From Spirochaetaceae bacterium (lineage in GTDB: Bacteria > Spirochaetota > Spirochaetia > Treponematales > Breznakiellaceae), in assembly GCA_031288215.1 (NCBI GenBank), contig JAITRV010000172.1, forward strand, positions 1-5,504: a DNA stretch of 5,504 bases, given 5' to 3'. Position numbers and translations under genes: made by a program. The stretch's first letter is position 1, and each line of letters starts with the position of its first letter. Below the pieces are notes generated by a model. That model worked only from the letters and a program-made list of their open reading frames with translations. It did not search any database and had not been told where the DNA came from. Of this stretch, positions 1 to 5,408 are shown piece after piece.

Positions 1-160
1 TGACCCGGCATTTTCCGCAGGTGCCGTTCCCGGAACAGGGCGCGTCCAGGGGAATATCCGCCCGTTTTGCCGCCTCCAGGAGGGATTCGTCCCCGGATAC
101 GGTAACGCTCCTGTCCCCCCGACCCTCCACCCGGAATAGTATGGTATAGGTAGTATTCAT
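1..160 (-). CDS. acsV: AcsV/RACo-like corrinoid activation protein, N-terminal part (runs off left edge)
   Basis: Only the first 53 codons are present. They form a plant-type [2Fe-2S] ferredoxin domain: a beta-rich start (MNTTYTILFRVEG), then APCSGNGTCGKCRV with C42, C48 and C51 in the CX5CX2C pattern; the fourth cysteine would lie outside the window. In the AcsV/RACo/RamA family this domain passes electrons to a C-terminal ASKHA ATPase domain, which re-reduces Co(II) corrinoid to Co(I) so that the methyl-carrying corrinoid iron-sulfur protein can work again. The neighbouring acsB and cooC genes favour AcsV over other 2Fe-2S proteins. The start at 160 is fixed by an in-frame TAA at 175-173, only four codons upstream. 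No Shine-Dalgarno sequence is visible, and the mRNA may be almost leaderless. An alternative is another DUF4445-type activator, for example one serving a methyltransferase, since the ATPase domain cannot be seen. Confidence 0.75.
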   Translation of the reverse strand, partial: MNTTYTILFRVEGRGDRSVTVSGDESLLEAAKRADIPLDAPCSGNGTCGKCRV

Positions 161-169
161 AACAATAGT

Positions 170-197
170 ATTTTATCACAATTTCTTTTCTCTACAA
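170..197 (-). promoter_or_regulatory. Possible promoter of the acsV-like gene
   Basis: On the minus strand, TTGTAG (197-192) and TAAAAT (175-170) are separated by 16 bases. The -10 box ends only 9 bases before the ATG at 160, so transcription would start about 3 bases before the start codon. That agrees with the lack of a ribosome binding site. The -35 box is a poor match, and transcription could instead come from elsewhere. Confidence 0.3.
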
Positions 198-202
198 GGG
201 GG

Positions 203-230
203 ACGGCGTCACGGCTTCCCGTGTCGCCGT
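203..230. repeat. Strong imperfect hairpin in the divergent intergenic region
   Basis: ACGGCG-t-CACGG (203-214) pairs with CCGTG-t-CGCCGT (219-230) around a CTTC loop: 11 base pairs with a single T/T mismatch. No T-run follows on either strand, so it is not a standard terminator. It lies just upstream of the possible acsV promoter, where it could be a regulator-binding site or a REP-like repeat. Its function is unknown. Confidence 0.55.
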
Positions 231-319
231 AATCCGGGCCTGGAATGACGGTGTTACCGGGGAGTTTTTCGAAAAAATGGGGAAACCCACGGTTGGTTCA
301 AGTATTTGACCAAAAATAA

Positions 320-348
320 TTGACATTTTAAAACCGGTTTTATATAAT
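320..348 (+). promoter_or_regulatory. Consensus sigma-70 promoter with palindromic spacer
   Basis: TTGACA (320-325) and TATAAT (343-348) are both exact consensus and are separated by exactly 17 bases. The spacer carries a perfect 14-base palindrome, TAAAACCGGTTTTA (329-342). A site there would let a dimeric regulator block RNA polymerase, so it is a candidate operator (inference). The expected transcription start is about 354-356, at or next to the ATG at 356. The promoter would serve the small ORF at 356 and the beta-barrel gene at 483, which would otherwise have a leader of about 128 bases. Confidence 0.8.
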
Positions 349-355
349 ATAAGAC

Positions 356-505
356 ATGGAAAAAAGCGAGGTTTTTTTTAATTGTGTACCCCTGGAAACG
401 GTTAAAAGAGTAAACCTCCACGGGCGTTGCCCAGGCAAATGCCCGGACAAATGTCCTTTCAGAATACCATATTCCGGCCGATATGATGCCTCCCCGGTTC
501 AATAA
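356..505 (+). CDS. Possible leaderless small cysteine-rich protein or leader peptide (49 aa)
   Basis: The ATG falls at the predicted transcription start of the consensus promoter, so translation would be leaderless; there is no ribosome binding site. The 49-residue product has C10, C25, C29 and C33. The last three lie in a tandem pattern, RCPGKCPDKCPF, that looks like a small metal or redox site. There is no signal peptide or membrane segment. The ORF overlaps the start of the beta-barrel gene by 23 bases in another frame, which would suit a leader peptide or translational coupling. The same DNA forms a hairpin at 421-445, so the stretch may instead be a structured untranslated leader. I do not recognise a family. 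Confidence 0.35.
   Translation: MEKSEVFFNCVPLETVKRVNLHGRCPGKCPDKCPFRIPYSGRYDASPVQ
421..445 (+). promoter_or_regulatory. Leader hairpin upstream of the beta-barrel gene
   Basis: In the transcript from the promoter at 320-348, CGGGC (421-425) pairs with GCCCG (441-445). Inside that, TTGC (427-430) pairs with GCAA (435-438) around a four-base loop. The hairpin lies about 38 bases before the ATG at 483. It may affect mRNA stability or translation. The same bases encode the cysteine-rich part of the small ORF, so the structure could be a by-product of codon content. Confidence 0.3.
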
Positions 506-1685
506 AGAAACCCTTCAACAAATCCCGCGATTTCTCCTGGCGGCGATCCTTTTAGTACTGATACCTTTTGGGGGAAACGCCCAAACCGCGCCCGACAGCG
601 CCGTGACGGAGGTGGCAATAATGCCCTTTGTAACGACGGATGATGCGGCGACGACCCTTCAGCTGTACAACGAGACTATTTCGGAAGTGGGTACCATGGG
701 TTCTTACGTTATCCAGGAAATATCGATAGACCGGTATCCGGATATTGCCGGTTTGAGCCCCGATATGCCGCCGGATTCGGAATACCTGGGGACCTCAGAA
801 TACGTATTGACCGGGGAATTTTACCTTGATGTGGAGGATATACAGCACTTTCAGCTTTGGTTGTGGGCTTCCGATACGGGGCGGCTGGTATATACCGACG
901 AGATGGTGACCGAAAATTTCGAAGAGGCCCTGATGTATATGCCCCCCCTGCTGAATTGGATTTTCTCCCAGATCCCCCAGGAGGGGCCCCTCCCCGCCGC
1001 GGCAATAACCGCCGAGCAGGAATCATCCTCCCAATCGGTGACCCCCGACGCCAACACCCCGACAAACGGAGGGGAAGACAAACGTATTTTCCAGGGGCAG
1101 TTGTATTTGGGCATCCGGGGGGGCGCGGCCTTTAACACCTATTCCATCGCCCTGAATTCCTGGGGGTATGAAGGCAGTCTGACCCAGAGTTTTGGGTACG
1201 AAGTTGCCGTTTTTGCGGACTTTAGGATACTGCGTTTTTTGGGTGTCCAGGGGGAGGTGATTTTTTCCCCGGATGCCCTTATGGTATCCAAAATAATATC
1301 AATCAACGGGCAGAGCGTCGCCGTAATCGATCGATTTGAGTCCCTGTCCCTGACGTTCCCCGTCTTGATAAAGATCCCCCTTGACTTTGGCGTCTTTAAC
1401 CTATCCTTCTATACCGGCGGCTATGGTATACTGCCCCTGGGAAAGACCCGGATAAAATCCGATGTGGGCGCGGGAGCCTATACCGCCACGACGGAACCGC
1501 CCTTGGGTTTTATCTTTGGATTAGATATGGGCTTCCACCTGGGGCCCGGAATGTTCGTTTTGGATATGCGTTACAGCAGGGACTTTGGCATAACCGCCGT
1601 TAAAAGTCCCATTAATCTTCCCTATACCCGGGACCGGCTATCGGCATCCCTGGGCTATAAATTCCTCCTGTGGAAGCGTCAATAG
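483..1685 (+). CDS. Secreted outer-membrane beta-barrel protein with N-terminal periplasmic-type domain
   Basis: The 400-residue product begins with a signal peptide: a basic start, a hydrophobic core at about 17-30, and likely cleavage after NAQ at residue 34. There is no lipobox cysteine. Residues about 41-164 form a compact soluble domain (EVAIMPFV..., then YVLTGEFYLD..., FQLWLWASDTGRLVYTDE) that resembles the TolB-N/CsgG-like modules of spirochaete envelope proteins; this is a judgement by eye. Residues 165-200 are a Pro/Ser/Thr/Gln-rich linker. Residues about 203-400 show alternating hydrophobic beta-strands with Gly and aromatic residues, ending in RLSASLGYKFLLW, as in the OMP_b-brl_2 type. 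No stronger start exists: the frame is open back to a TAA at 411-413 without another ATG, GTG or TTG. The ribosome binding site is poor. The gene lies in the opposite orientation between acsB and acsV, and no role in acetogenesis is evident. Confidence 0.8.
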   Translation: MMPPRFNKETLQQIPRFLLAAILLVLIPFGGNAQTAPDSAVTEVAIMPFVTTDDAATTLQLYNETISEVGTMGSYVIQEISIDRYPDIAGLSPDMPPDSEYLGTSEYVLTGEFYLDVEDIQHFQLWLWASDTGRLVYTDEMVTENFEEALMYMPPLLNWIFSQIPQEGPLPAAAITAEQESSSQSVTPDANTPTNGGEDKRIFQGQLYLGIRGGAAFNTYSIALNSWGYEGSLTQSFGYEVAVFADFRILRFLGVQGEVIFSPDALMVSKIISINGQSVAVIDRFESLSLTFPVLIKIPLDFGVFNLSFYTGGYGILPLGKTRIKSDVGAGAYTATTEPPLGFIFGLDMGFHLGPGMFVLDMRYSRDFGITAVKSPINLPYTRDRLSASLGYKFLLWKRQ

Positions 1686-1770
1686 ACCCTTCCCGCCGAC
1701 CGCGAAATTTGAGTTGCATACGCTATTCCCGGGCCCTCGTATCCCGACACGATTAAACCTGTGGATTTGG

Positions 1771-1866
1771 GCGCATCCGGCGCTCGGCGCCGGACCGGGC
1801 TATCCGCTTCAATTCCTCAGCCCCCCTGCGGCGGGCTTGCGGTATTTCCGCTTCTATCCCTTGCGC
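1771..1866. repeat. Repeat-like, highly folded intergenic block
   Basis: The block is closed by the inverted ends GCGCA (1771-1775) and TGCGC (1862-1866). Inside are TCCGGCGC-tcg-GCGCCGGA (1776-1794, a perfect 8-base-pair stem), AGCCC/GGGCT (1819-1823 with 1833-1837), and GCGG-tattt-CCGC (1839-1851). TCCGCTTC occurs twice in direct orientation (1803-1810 and 1847-1854). Nested hairpins between inverted ends suggest a dispersed intergenic repeat. A REP/BIME-like unit or an attC-like recombination site are both possible, but I see no clear GTTRRRY core. Only one copy is present in this window. Confidence 0.45.
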
Positions 1867-1945
1867 TTGGCTATGCGATGCCGTCTCCCGCCAGGAAGAA
1901 CATGAGAAACACGGCGAACCGCAAAGGCAAAAAGAATGGGCCTTC

Positions 1946-1970
1946 GCGGTTGAGCCGCTTGAGTATTTTT
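1946..1970 (+). terminator. Weak terminator-like hairpin, possibly bidirectional
   Basis: GCGG (1946-1949) and CCGC (1955-1958) form a short stem with a TTGAG loop, followed on the plus strand by TATTTTT (1964-1970). On the minus strand, past the acsB stop, the same stem is followed by TTTTT only after 12 bases (at 1933-1929). The stem is only 4 base pairs and the plus-strand gene ends about 260 bases earlier, so termination is uncertain. Confidence 0.3.
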
Positions 1971-1986
1971 AAGACGCCGGGAGCCC

Positions 1987-4119
1987 CTACATAATCGCCT
2001 CCATGGCGAAGGAAGGATGGTTTTTCTCCGTAAGGAAGGCGACCACCGCTTCCGCCTCGGTGGCTATGGTTTCGTCGCAGATCATATCCGCAAAATTGTC
2101 GATCCCATAGAGCGCCTTGGCGGTTTTGTTGATCCGGGGGGCCACATCGTCTTTCAGTTCCTTGGGCATCCAGACTATCCGGGACAGACCCCCTTCGGCG
2201 CTGACGAATTTTTTGGAGGCGATAAAATGCCGTCCGTGGCCCATAAAGCCCGGGGTCTGCACGCCGCCGCCGGTCATGGAGGCCAGCTCGCCGAAGGTCA
2301 TCCCCGTGGGGGTGATCCCCTTGTATTCCCGGTTGACCACCACCACGCCGTTTGCCTCGGGCAGGATCCCGCAGATGCACTCGAAGCAGCCGCAGCTGGT
2401 CATGGGGTCTTCCATGATGGAATAGAGGGTCACGGTCTGCACCGCCCCGTGGGTGGCATCTTCCACGGCCTTGTTCACCGAGGCGTAGACCCCCTTCTTT
2501 TCGTCCACGAGCCCGTCCTTTGATATGGGCTGGCAGGGTCCGGTGGGGGTGAGTTCCTTGGTGGCGCTGGCGTCCAGCCAGGAAACCGCCCCGCAGAGCC
2601 CGAGCCGTTCCGGGGTGATCACGCAGCAGTGGGCCGGGGCGAAGGACTGACAGAGGATGCAGCTGTAAAAGCTGTCCACGCTTTCGTCGGTCATGGAGGC
2701 AAGCCGGGAATCCCGGGCCTCGTATTTGGGCATGGCCTCTTTTTCCAGGATCTCCTTGACCCGGCCGGCCTCGGTGAACAGGGTCACCTGGCATTTGTCC
2801 ACCACCGTCCCGAATTCATCCATGAGCATCACGTAGATCACTTCTCCCAGGTCCTTGATGCGCAGCCCCTTTTCATAGGCCTCTTTGCCGATCCGGACCC
2901 GCAGGAGGTTCCGCTGCCCCGTGTGCATGACCCCCTCGATGTAGTTGAACCAGTGGTGGATCTTCCGCTCCAGGACGGGCTCAAAGTCGGTCCGCATCTT
3001 GGCCCCGGCCACTTCCACGTACACCGCCAGGGGCAGGTTGAGGGGCGGGCTGCCCTCGCTGATGTCGGGCCCGATAACGGTGATTTTGTGGTCCTCAAGG
3101 GAGGCGGCGTCCTTCATGGTGACCAGTTCGCAGGTGGGGCTCTTGTCCGAAGCGAATTCGGCGTACATGTCGTTTTTGCGGATGATCTCCCCCTCGAAGG
3201 CCGCGGCAAAGGCCACGGGGATGGCGATTTCCTTCACCTTGATCTTGATGTTCCGCAGTTCCAGGGAGCGTTTGACGGTCTTGTCGTAATCCGTCACCGA
3301 TTCCAGGGCGCCTGAGATCTGCAAATCACCGATGTCCTGATCCACGACCACGGGGAAGCCCAGGGCTATGGCGCCGGCGCCGGCGGCGACCACCACCTCC
3401 GAGAGGGGCCCAAAGGTGTTCACAAAGGCGGGTACCCGTTCCTTGGTATAGGCCAGGAGCCCCGGAAGATCCCCCTCTTTGATGTTGCCGAAGATCAGGG
3501 CCGCCCGGATGGCCACGGTCACCACGTGGATCACCGAGGTTACGTCATAGCCCAGGGGCACCACCCGGAATTCCAGCCCCATCTTGACCCCCCCGGCGCG
3601 TACCTGATCGATGACTTTGCCCACGAGGAAGGTGAGGAGCCCCTTGCTCTGGTAATCCTTTACCACCTTCGCCACCGAGGCGGGATCCGCCGCTTCCCCC
3701 AGTACCACCGCGACGCCGGGAATATCCCCGGTAACCAGGGGCACCCCCAGGGAGCGGATGACGGGGTCCGGCACGAACCCAATCCCCGGTTCTTTGCCGT
3801 AGGGCTCCGGTTCCAGGTATTTAAGGCCCTCGATGATCTCCGCGCCCACCGCGGTGGCGAGGCCCGCGTTTAAGGCTTCCCCCAGATCCTCCTTGCCGGA
3901 GATGAGGCTTTTCAGCACCCCCACACAGGCGGTGAGGGTTTCCAGTTTTTCCACTTTTACCCCGGTAGCGGTAAAAATAGCCGGGAAGAAATAAGCCGTA
4001 TCGGGAAAGGCGATCGCCTTGTCCGGCCCGTATTTTTCAATCGCGGTTTTGACGGCCCCTTCGGTTAGGCCCGCTACGGCGTTCGCCCCCGTATAGATCA
4101 GATCCGTTAACGCACCCAT
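1987..4119 (-). CDS. acsB: Acetyl-CoA synthase (CODH/ACS complex, AcsB)
   Basis: AcsB makes acetyl-CoA from CO, the methyl group of the corrinoid iron-sulfur protein, and CoA at the nickel-iron-sulfur A-cluster. It acts in the cytoplasm in complex with CODH. From the chosen start the protein has 710 residues, near the roughly 730 of Moorella AcsB. C487, C490, C499 and C509 (in SCILCQSF...GLCGAVSW) bind the [4Fe-4S] cubane and bridge to the proximal nickel; C576-G577-C578 bind the distal nickel. The spacings 3, 9, 10 and 67 match those I recall for Moorella C506/C509/C518/C528/C595/C597. The phenylalanine near the proximal nickel (CQSF) is kept. The CODH-binding N-terminal domain (about 1-290), missing in archaeal CdhC, is present. 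The start at 4119 is chosen because GGAGG lies six bases upstream; the in-frame ATG at 4158 lacks one and would add 13 unconserved residues. Extra cysteines are C498, C581 and C583. It lies 77 bases after cooC. Confidence 0.97.
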   Translation of the reverse strand: MGALTDLIYTGANAVAGLTEGAVKTAIEKYGPDKAIAFPDTAYFFPAIFTATGVKVEKLETLTACVGVLKSLISGKEDLGEALNAGLATAVGAEIIEGLKYLEPEPYGKEPGIGFVPDPVIRSLGVPLVTGDIPGVAVVLGEAADPASVAKVVKDYQSKGLLTFLVGKVIDQVRAGGVKMGLEFRVVPLGYDVTSVIHVVTVAIRAALIFGNIKEGDLPGLLAYTKERVPAFVNTFGPLSEVVVAAGAGAIALGFPVVVDQDIGDLQISGALESVTDYDKTVKRSLELRNIKIKVKEIAIPVAFAAAFEGEIIRKNDMYAEFASDKSPTCELVTMKDAASLEDHKITVIGPDISEGSPPLNLPLAVYVEVAGAKMRTDFEPVLERKIHHWFNYIEGVMHTGQRNLLRVRIGKEAYEKGLRIKDLGEVIYVMLMDEFGTVVDKCQVTLFTEAGRVKEILEKEAMPKYEARDSRLASMTDESVDSFYSCILCQSFAPAHCCVITPERLGLCGAVSWLDASATKELTPTGPCQPISKDGLVDEKKGVYASVNKAVEDATHGAVQTVTLYSIMEDPMTSCGCFECICGILPEANGVVVVNREYKGITPTGMTFGELASMTGGGVQTPGFMGHGRHFIASKKFVSAEGGLSRIVWMPKELKDDVAPRINKTAKALYGIDNFADMICDETIATEAEAVVAFLTEKNHPSFAMEAIM

Positions 4120-4125
4120 GGTCTC

Positions 4126-4164
4126 CCTCCAAATCTTTTGGTTTCCAGCTTTCTTCATGAAAGC
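4126..4164 (-). promoter_or_regulatory. acsB ribosome binding site with two small upstream hairpins
   Basis: GGAGG (4130-4126, minus strand) precedes the acsB ATG by six bases and decides its start. The first two G of this site close a perfect small stem, CCAAA-aga-TTTGG (4141-4129). Just upstream is a second perfect stem, GCTTTC-atgaa-GAAAGC (4164-4148), with the rejected upstream ATG in its loop. There is no T-run, so this is not a terminator. The structures may protect the processed acsB message or tune its translation (inference). Confidence 0.5.
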
Positions 4165-4196
4165 CTATTAAACACAACGTTGACCGTATCAGGAAT

Positions 4197-4967
4197 TTAT
4201 AGCGCCAATTTTTTAATGATTTCCCCCAGGCCCTGTTTGACCGGGGAACTTTCCGGCAGGCCGATGAGGGGCTTTCCCGCCGCGTCGTATTGATAAACCC
4301 CCTCGTCCTGGGGGATAACCCCGATGAGGGACAGGCCCTGGGCGGCGATCTCCTCCTCGATCCCCGGATCGAGGCTGCCTCCGGGGGCGCGGTTTACGAT
4401 GAGCCGCGCCTGGTCCACCTTGAGGTTCAGTTCTTTGATCATCCCGGCAATTCTCCCCGCCGCCTGGATGCCCCGCCGGGAACAGTCGCTTACGAGGAGG
4501 ATAAGGTCCACCGGCGGAAGTATGCCCCGGCTGATGTGTTCCAGCCCGGCCTCGTTATCCACCACCAAATAGTTGTAATTGGCATAGTATTTTCTAAGCT
4601 GTTCCCGGAGTACATCGTTGACATAACAATAACAGCCCTTCCCCTGGCTCCTTCCCATGACCAGCATATCGAAATGGGCCTCTTCCGCCAGGGCGGAACC
4701 GAACCGGTAGTTGACGTATTCCTGTTTGGTCATCCCCACGGGAATGGGGCTGTTTTCGTCCAGTTCCGACCGGGCCAGCTCCTCCCGGATCTCCCCCAGG
4801 GTGACCGGCCGTTCCACCCCCAGCACTTCGTTGAGGTTGGAGTTGGCGTCGGCGTCCACCGCCAAAATAGGCCCCTTCCCCGTGCCGACCAGGTGATTGA
4901 TCAACAAACCGCAGAGGGTGGTTTTACCGGTCCCCCCCTTGCCGGCCATAGCGATACTATAGGTCAT
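4197..4967 (-). CDS. cooC: CooC/AcsF-type nickel-insertion ATPase
   Basis: This is a cytoplasmic P-loop ATPase of the MinD/ArsA (SIMIBI) class that helps insert nickel into CODH (CooC) or acetyl-CoA synthase (AcsF). The 256-residue product has a deviant Walker A, GKGGTGKTT (residues 9-17, signature lysine K10), an Asp-rich switch VDADAN with D38 and D40, and a Walker B-like segment YLVVDNEAGLEH with D137. C112-Y-C114 is the CXC pair that binds metal at the dimer interface in CooC; the positions equal those I recall for C. hydrogenoformans CooC1. The start at 4967 is preferred because AAGGAAG lies just upstream and the protein then begins MTYSIAMAGKGG, as usual in the family. Longer in-frame starts at 4988 and 5123 lack a ribosome binding site, and the one at 5123 would translate transposon terminal-repeat sequence. 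Position directly before acsB favours an AcsF-like role in acetyl-CoA synthase maturation. Confidence 0.92.
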   Translation of the reverse strand: MTYSIAMAGKGGTGKTTLCGLLINHLVGTGKGPILAVDADANSNLNEVLGVERPVTLGEIREELARSELDENSPIPVGMTKQEYVNYRFGSALAEEAHFDMLVMGRSQGKGCYCYVNDVLREQLRKYYANYNYLVVDNEAGLEHISRGILPPVDLILLVSDCSRRGIQAAGRIAGMIKELNLKVDQARLIVNRAPGGSLDPGIEEEIAAQGLSLIGVIPQDEGVYQYDAAGKPLIGLPESSPVKQGLGEIIKKLAL

Positions 4968-4996
4968 CTCCCGCTTCCTTATATTCATTATAGAAG

Positions 4997-5024
4997 CAAT
5001 CCCGAAACTCCGGTCTTGGGATTG
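4997..5024 (-). promoter_or_regulatory. Inverted repeat in the cooC leader
   Basis: CAATCCC and GGGATTG form a perfect 7-base inverted repeat (5024-5018 with 5003-4997 on the minus strand) with a 14-base loop. Immediately upstream, GGGC (5038-5035) can pair with GCCC (5027-5024). Both lie between the predicted promoter and the cooC start. They could form leader RNA structure or an operator; I recognise no known riboswitch. Confidence 0.35.
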
Positions 5025-5045
5025 GGCGCTATTAGCCCTTAGTAT

Positions 5046-5074
5046 ACTGTACCCCCTCTTTTGGCTCTCGTCAA
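5046..5074 (-). promoter_or_regulatory. Probable promoter of the cooC-acsB operon
   Basis: On the minus strand, TTGACG (5074-5069) and TACAGT (5051-5046) are 17 bases apart. The -35 is a 5/6 match and the -10 a 4/6 match. Transcription would start near 5039, giving a leader of about 72 bases. A second -10-like box, TATAAT (4992-4987), lies nearer the gene but has no good -35. The promoter sits about 30 bases from the MITE-like element. Confidence 0.45.
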
Positions 5075-5106
5075 CACTTTTCTTTTCCCGCCCCGAAGTG
5101 GGTATG

Positions 5107-5301
5107 CCCCAGGGCCAGCGCATTTGAAGTTTTGAAGGAAAAATACCAATAATAAGGCTCAGTCACAAATTGTGAGTTTTTTGAGGCGTTTTCAGCATTT
5201 TAGCCTCTTTCATGAAGGTTTCTGGCAGGTACGTGAACATTATTTTCAGTTATAGTTGCCTTTTTGTCACAAAAGACAATTTATATGCGCTGGCCCTGGG
5301 G
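5107..5301. mobile_element. MITE-like non-autonomous element with 17-base terminal inverted repeats
   Basis: The left end, CCCCAGGGCCAGCGCAT (5107-5123), is the exact reverse complement of the right end (5285-5301). TATG occurs directly outside both ends (5103-5106 and 5302-5305), as expected of a 4-base target duplication. The 161-base interior is AT-rich compared with the flanking genes and encodes no transposase. It has small hairpins: TCACAA-a-TTGTGA followed by G and T6 (5163-5182), GAGGC/GCCTC (5183-5207) and TTGTC/GACAA (5264-5279). The size, perfect ends and target duplication fit a miniature inverted-repeat element mobilised in trans. The C-rich ends and 4-base duplication resemble the IS1380 group, from memory. 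It lies next to the cooC promoter and could affect it. Confidence 0.7.
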
Positions 5302-5408
5302 TATGCCCCTGTCAACAAGGTAGGGAATGAGGCACCAAAGGGCCGCGGATTATCCGGTTTTTCCCCTCGGACTAAAGCAAAACCGCTGGTCACGCCCATA
5401 TATAGGGT

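Larger units (their letters stand above)
1686..1986. other. Convergent intergenic region (301 bases)
   Basis: This region separates the stop of the beta-barrel gene from the stop of acsB. It holds the folded repeat-like block at 1771-1866 and the weak terminator-like hairpin at 1946-1970. Short open frames exist on both strands, but they lack ribosome binding sites and recognisable protein character. I see no gene here. Confidence 0.7.

Noticed and set aside
1871..2794. Long minus-strand ORF (307 codons) overlapping acsB
   Set aside because: It is a shadow frame of acsB, rich in Arg, Gly and Pro as expected for an out-of-frame reading of GC-rich coding DNA.
4120..4158. AcsB start at 4158
   Set aside because: It has no ribosome binding site and the ATG lies in a hairpin loop, whereas the ATG at 4119 has GGAGG at ideal spacing.
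4968..5123. N-terminal extension of the cooC ORF to the ATG at 5123
   Set aside because: The extension has no ribosome binding site, crosses the predicted promoter, begins inside the MITE terminal repeat, and precedes the normal family start MTYSIAMAGKGG.
5346..5362. CGGA-tta-TCCG followed by GTTTTT, terminator-like
   Set aside because: The stem is only 4 base pairs and no plus-strand gene ends just upstream.
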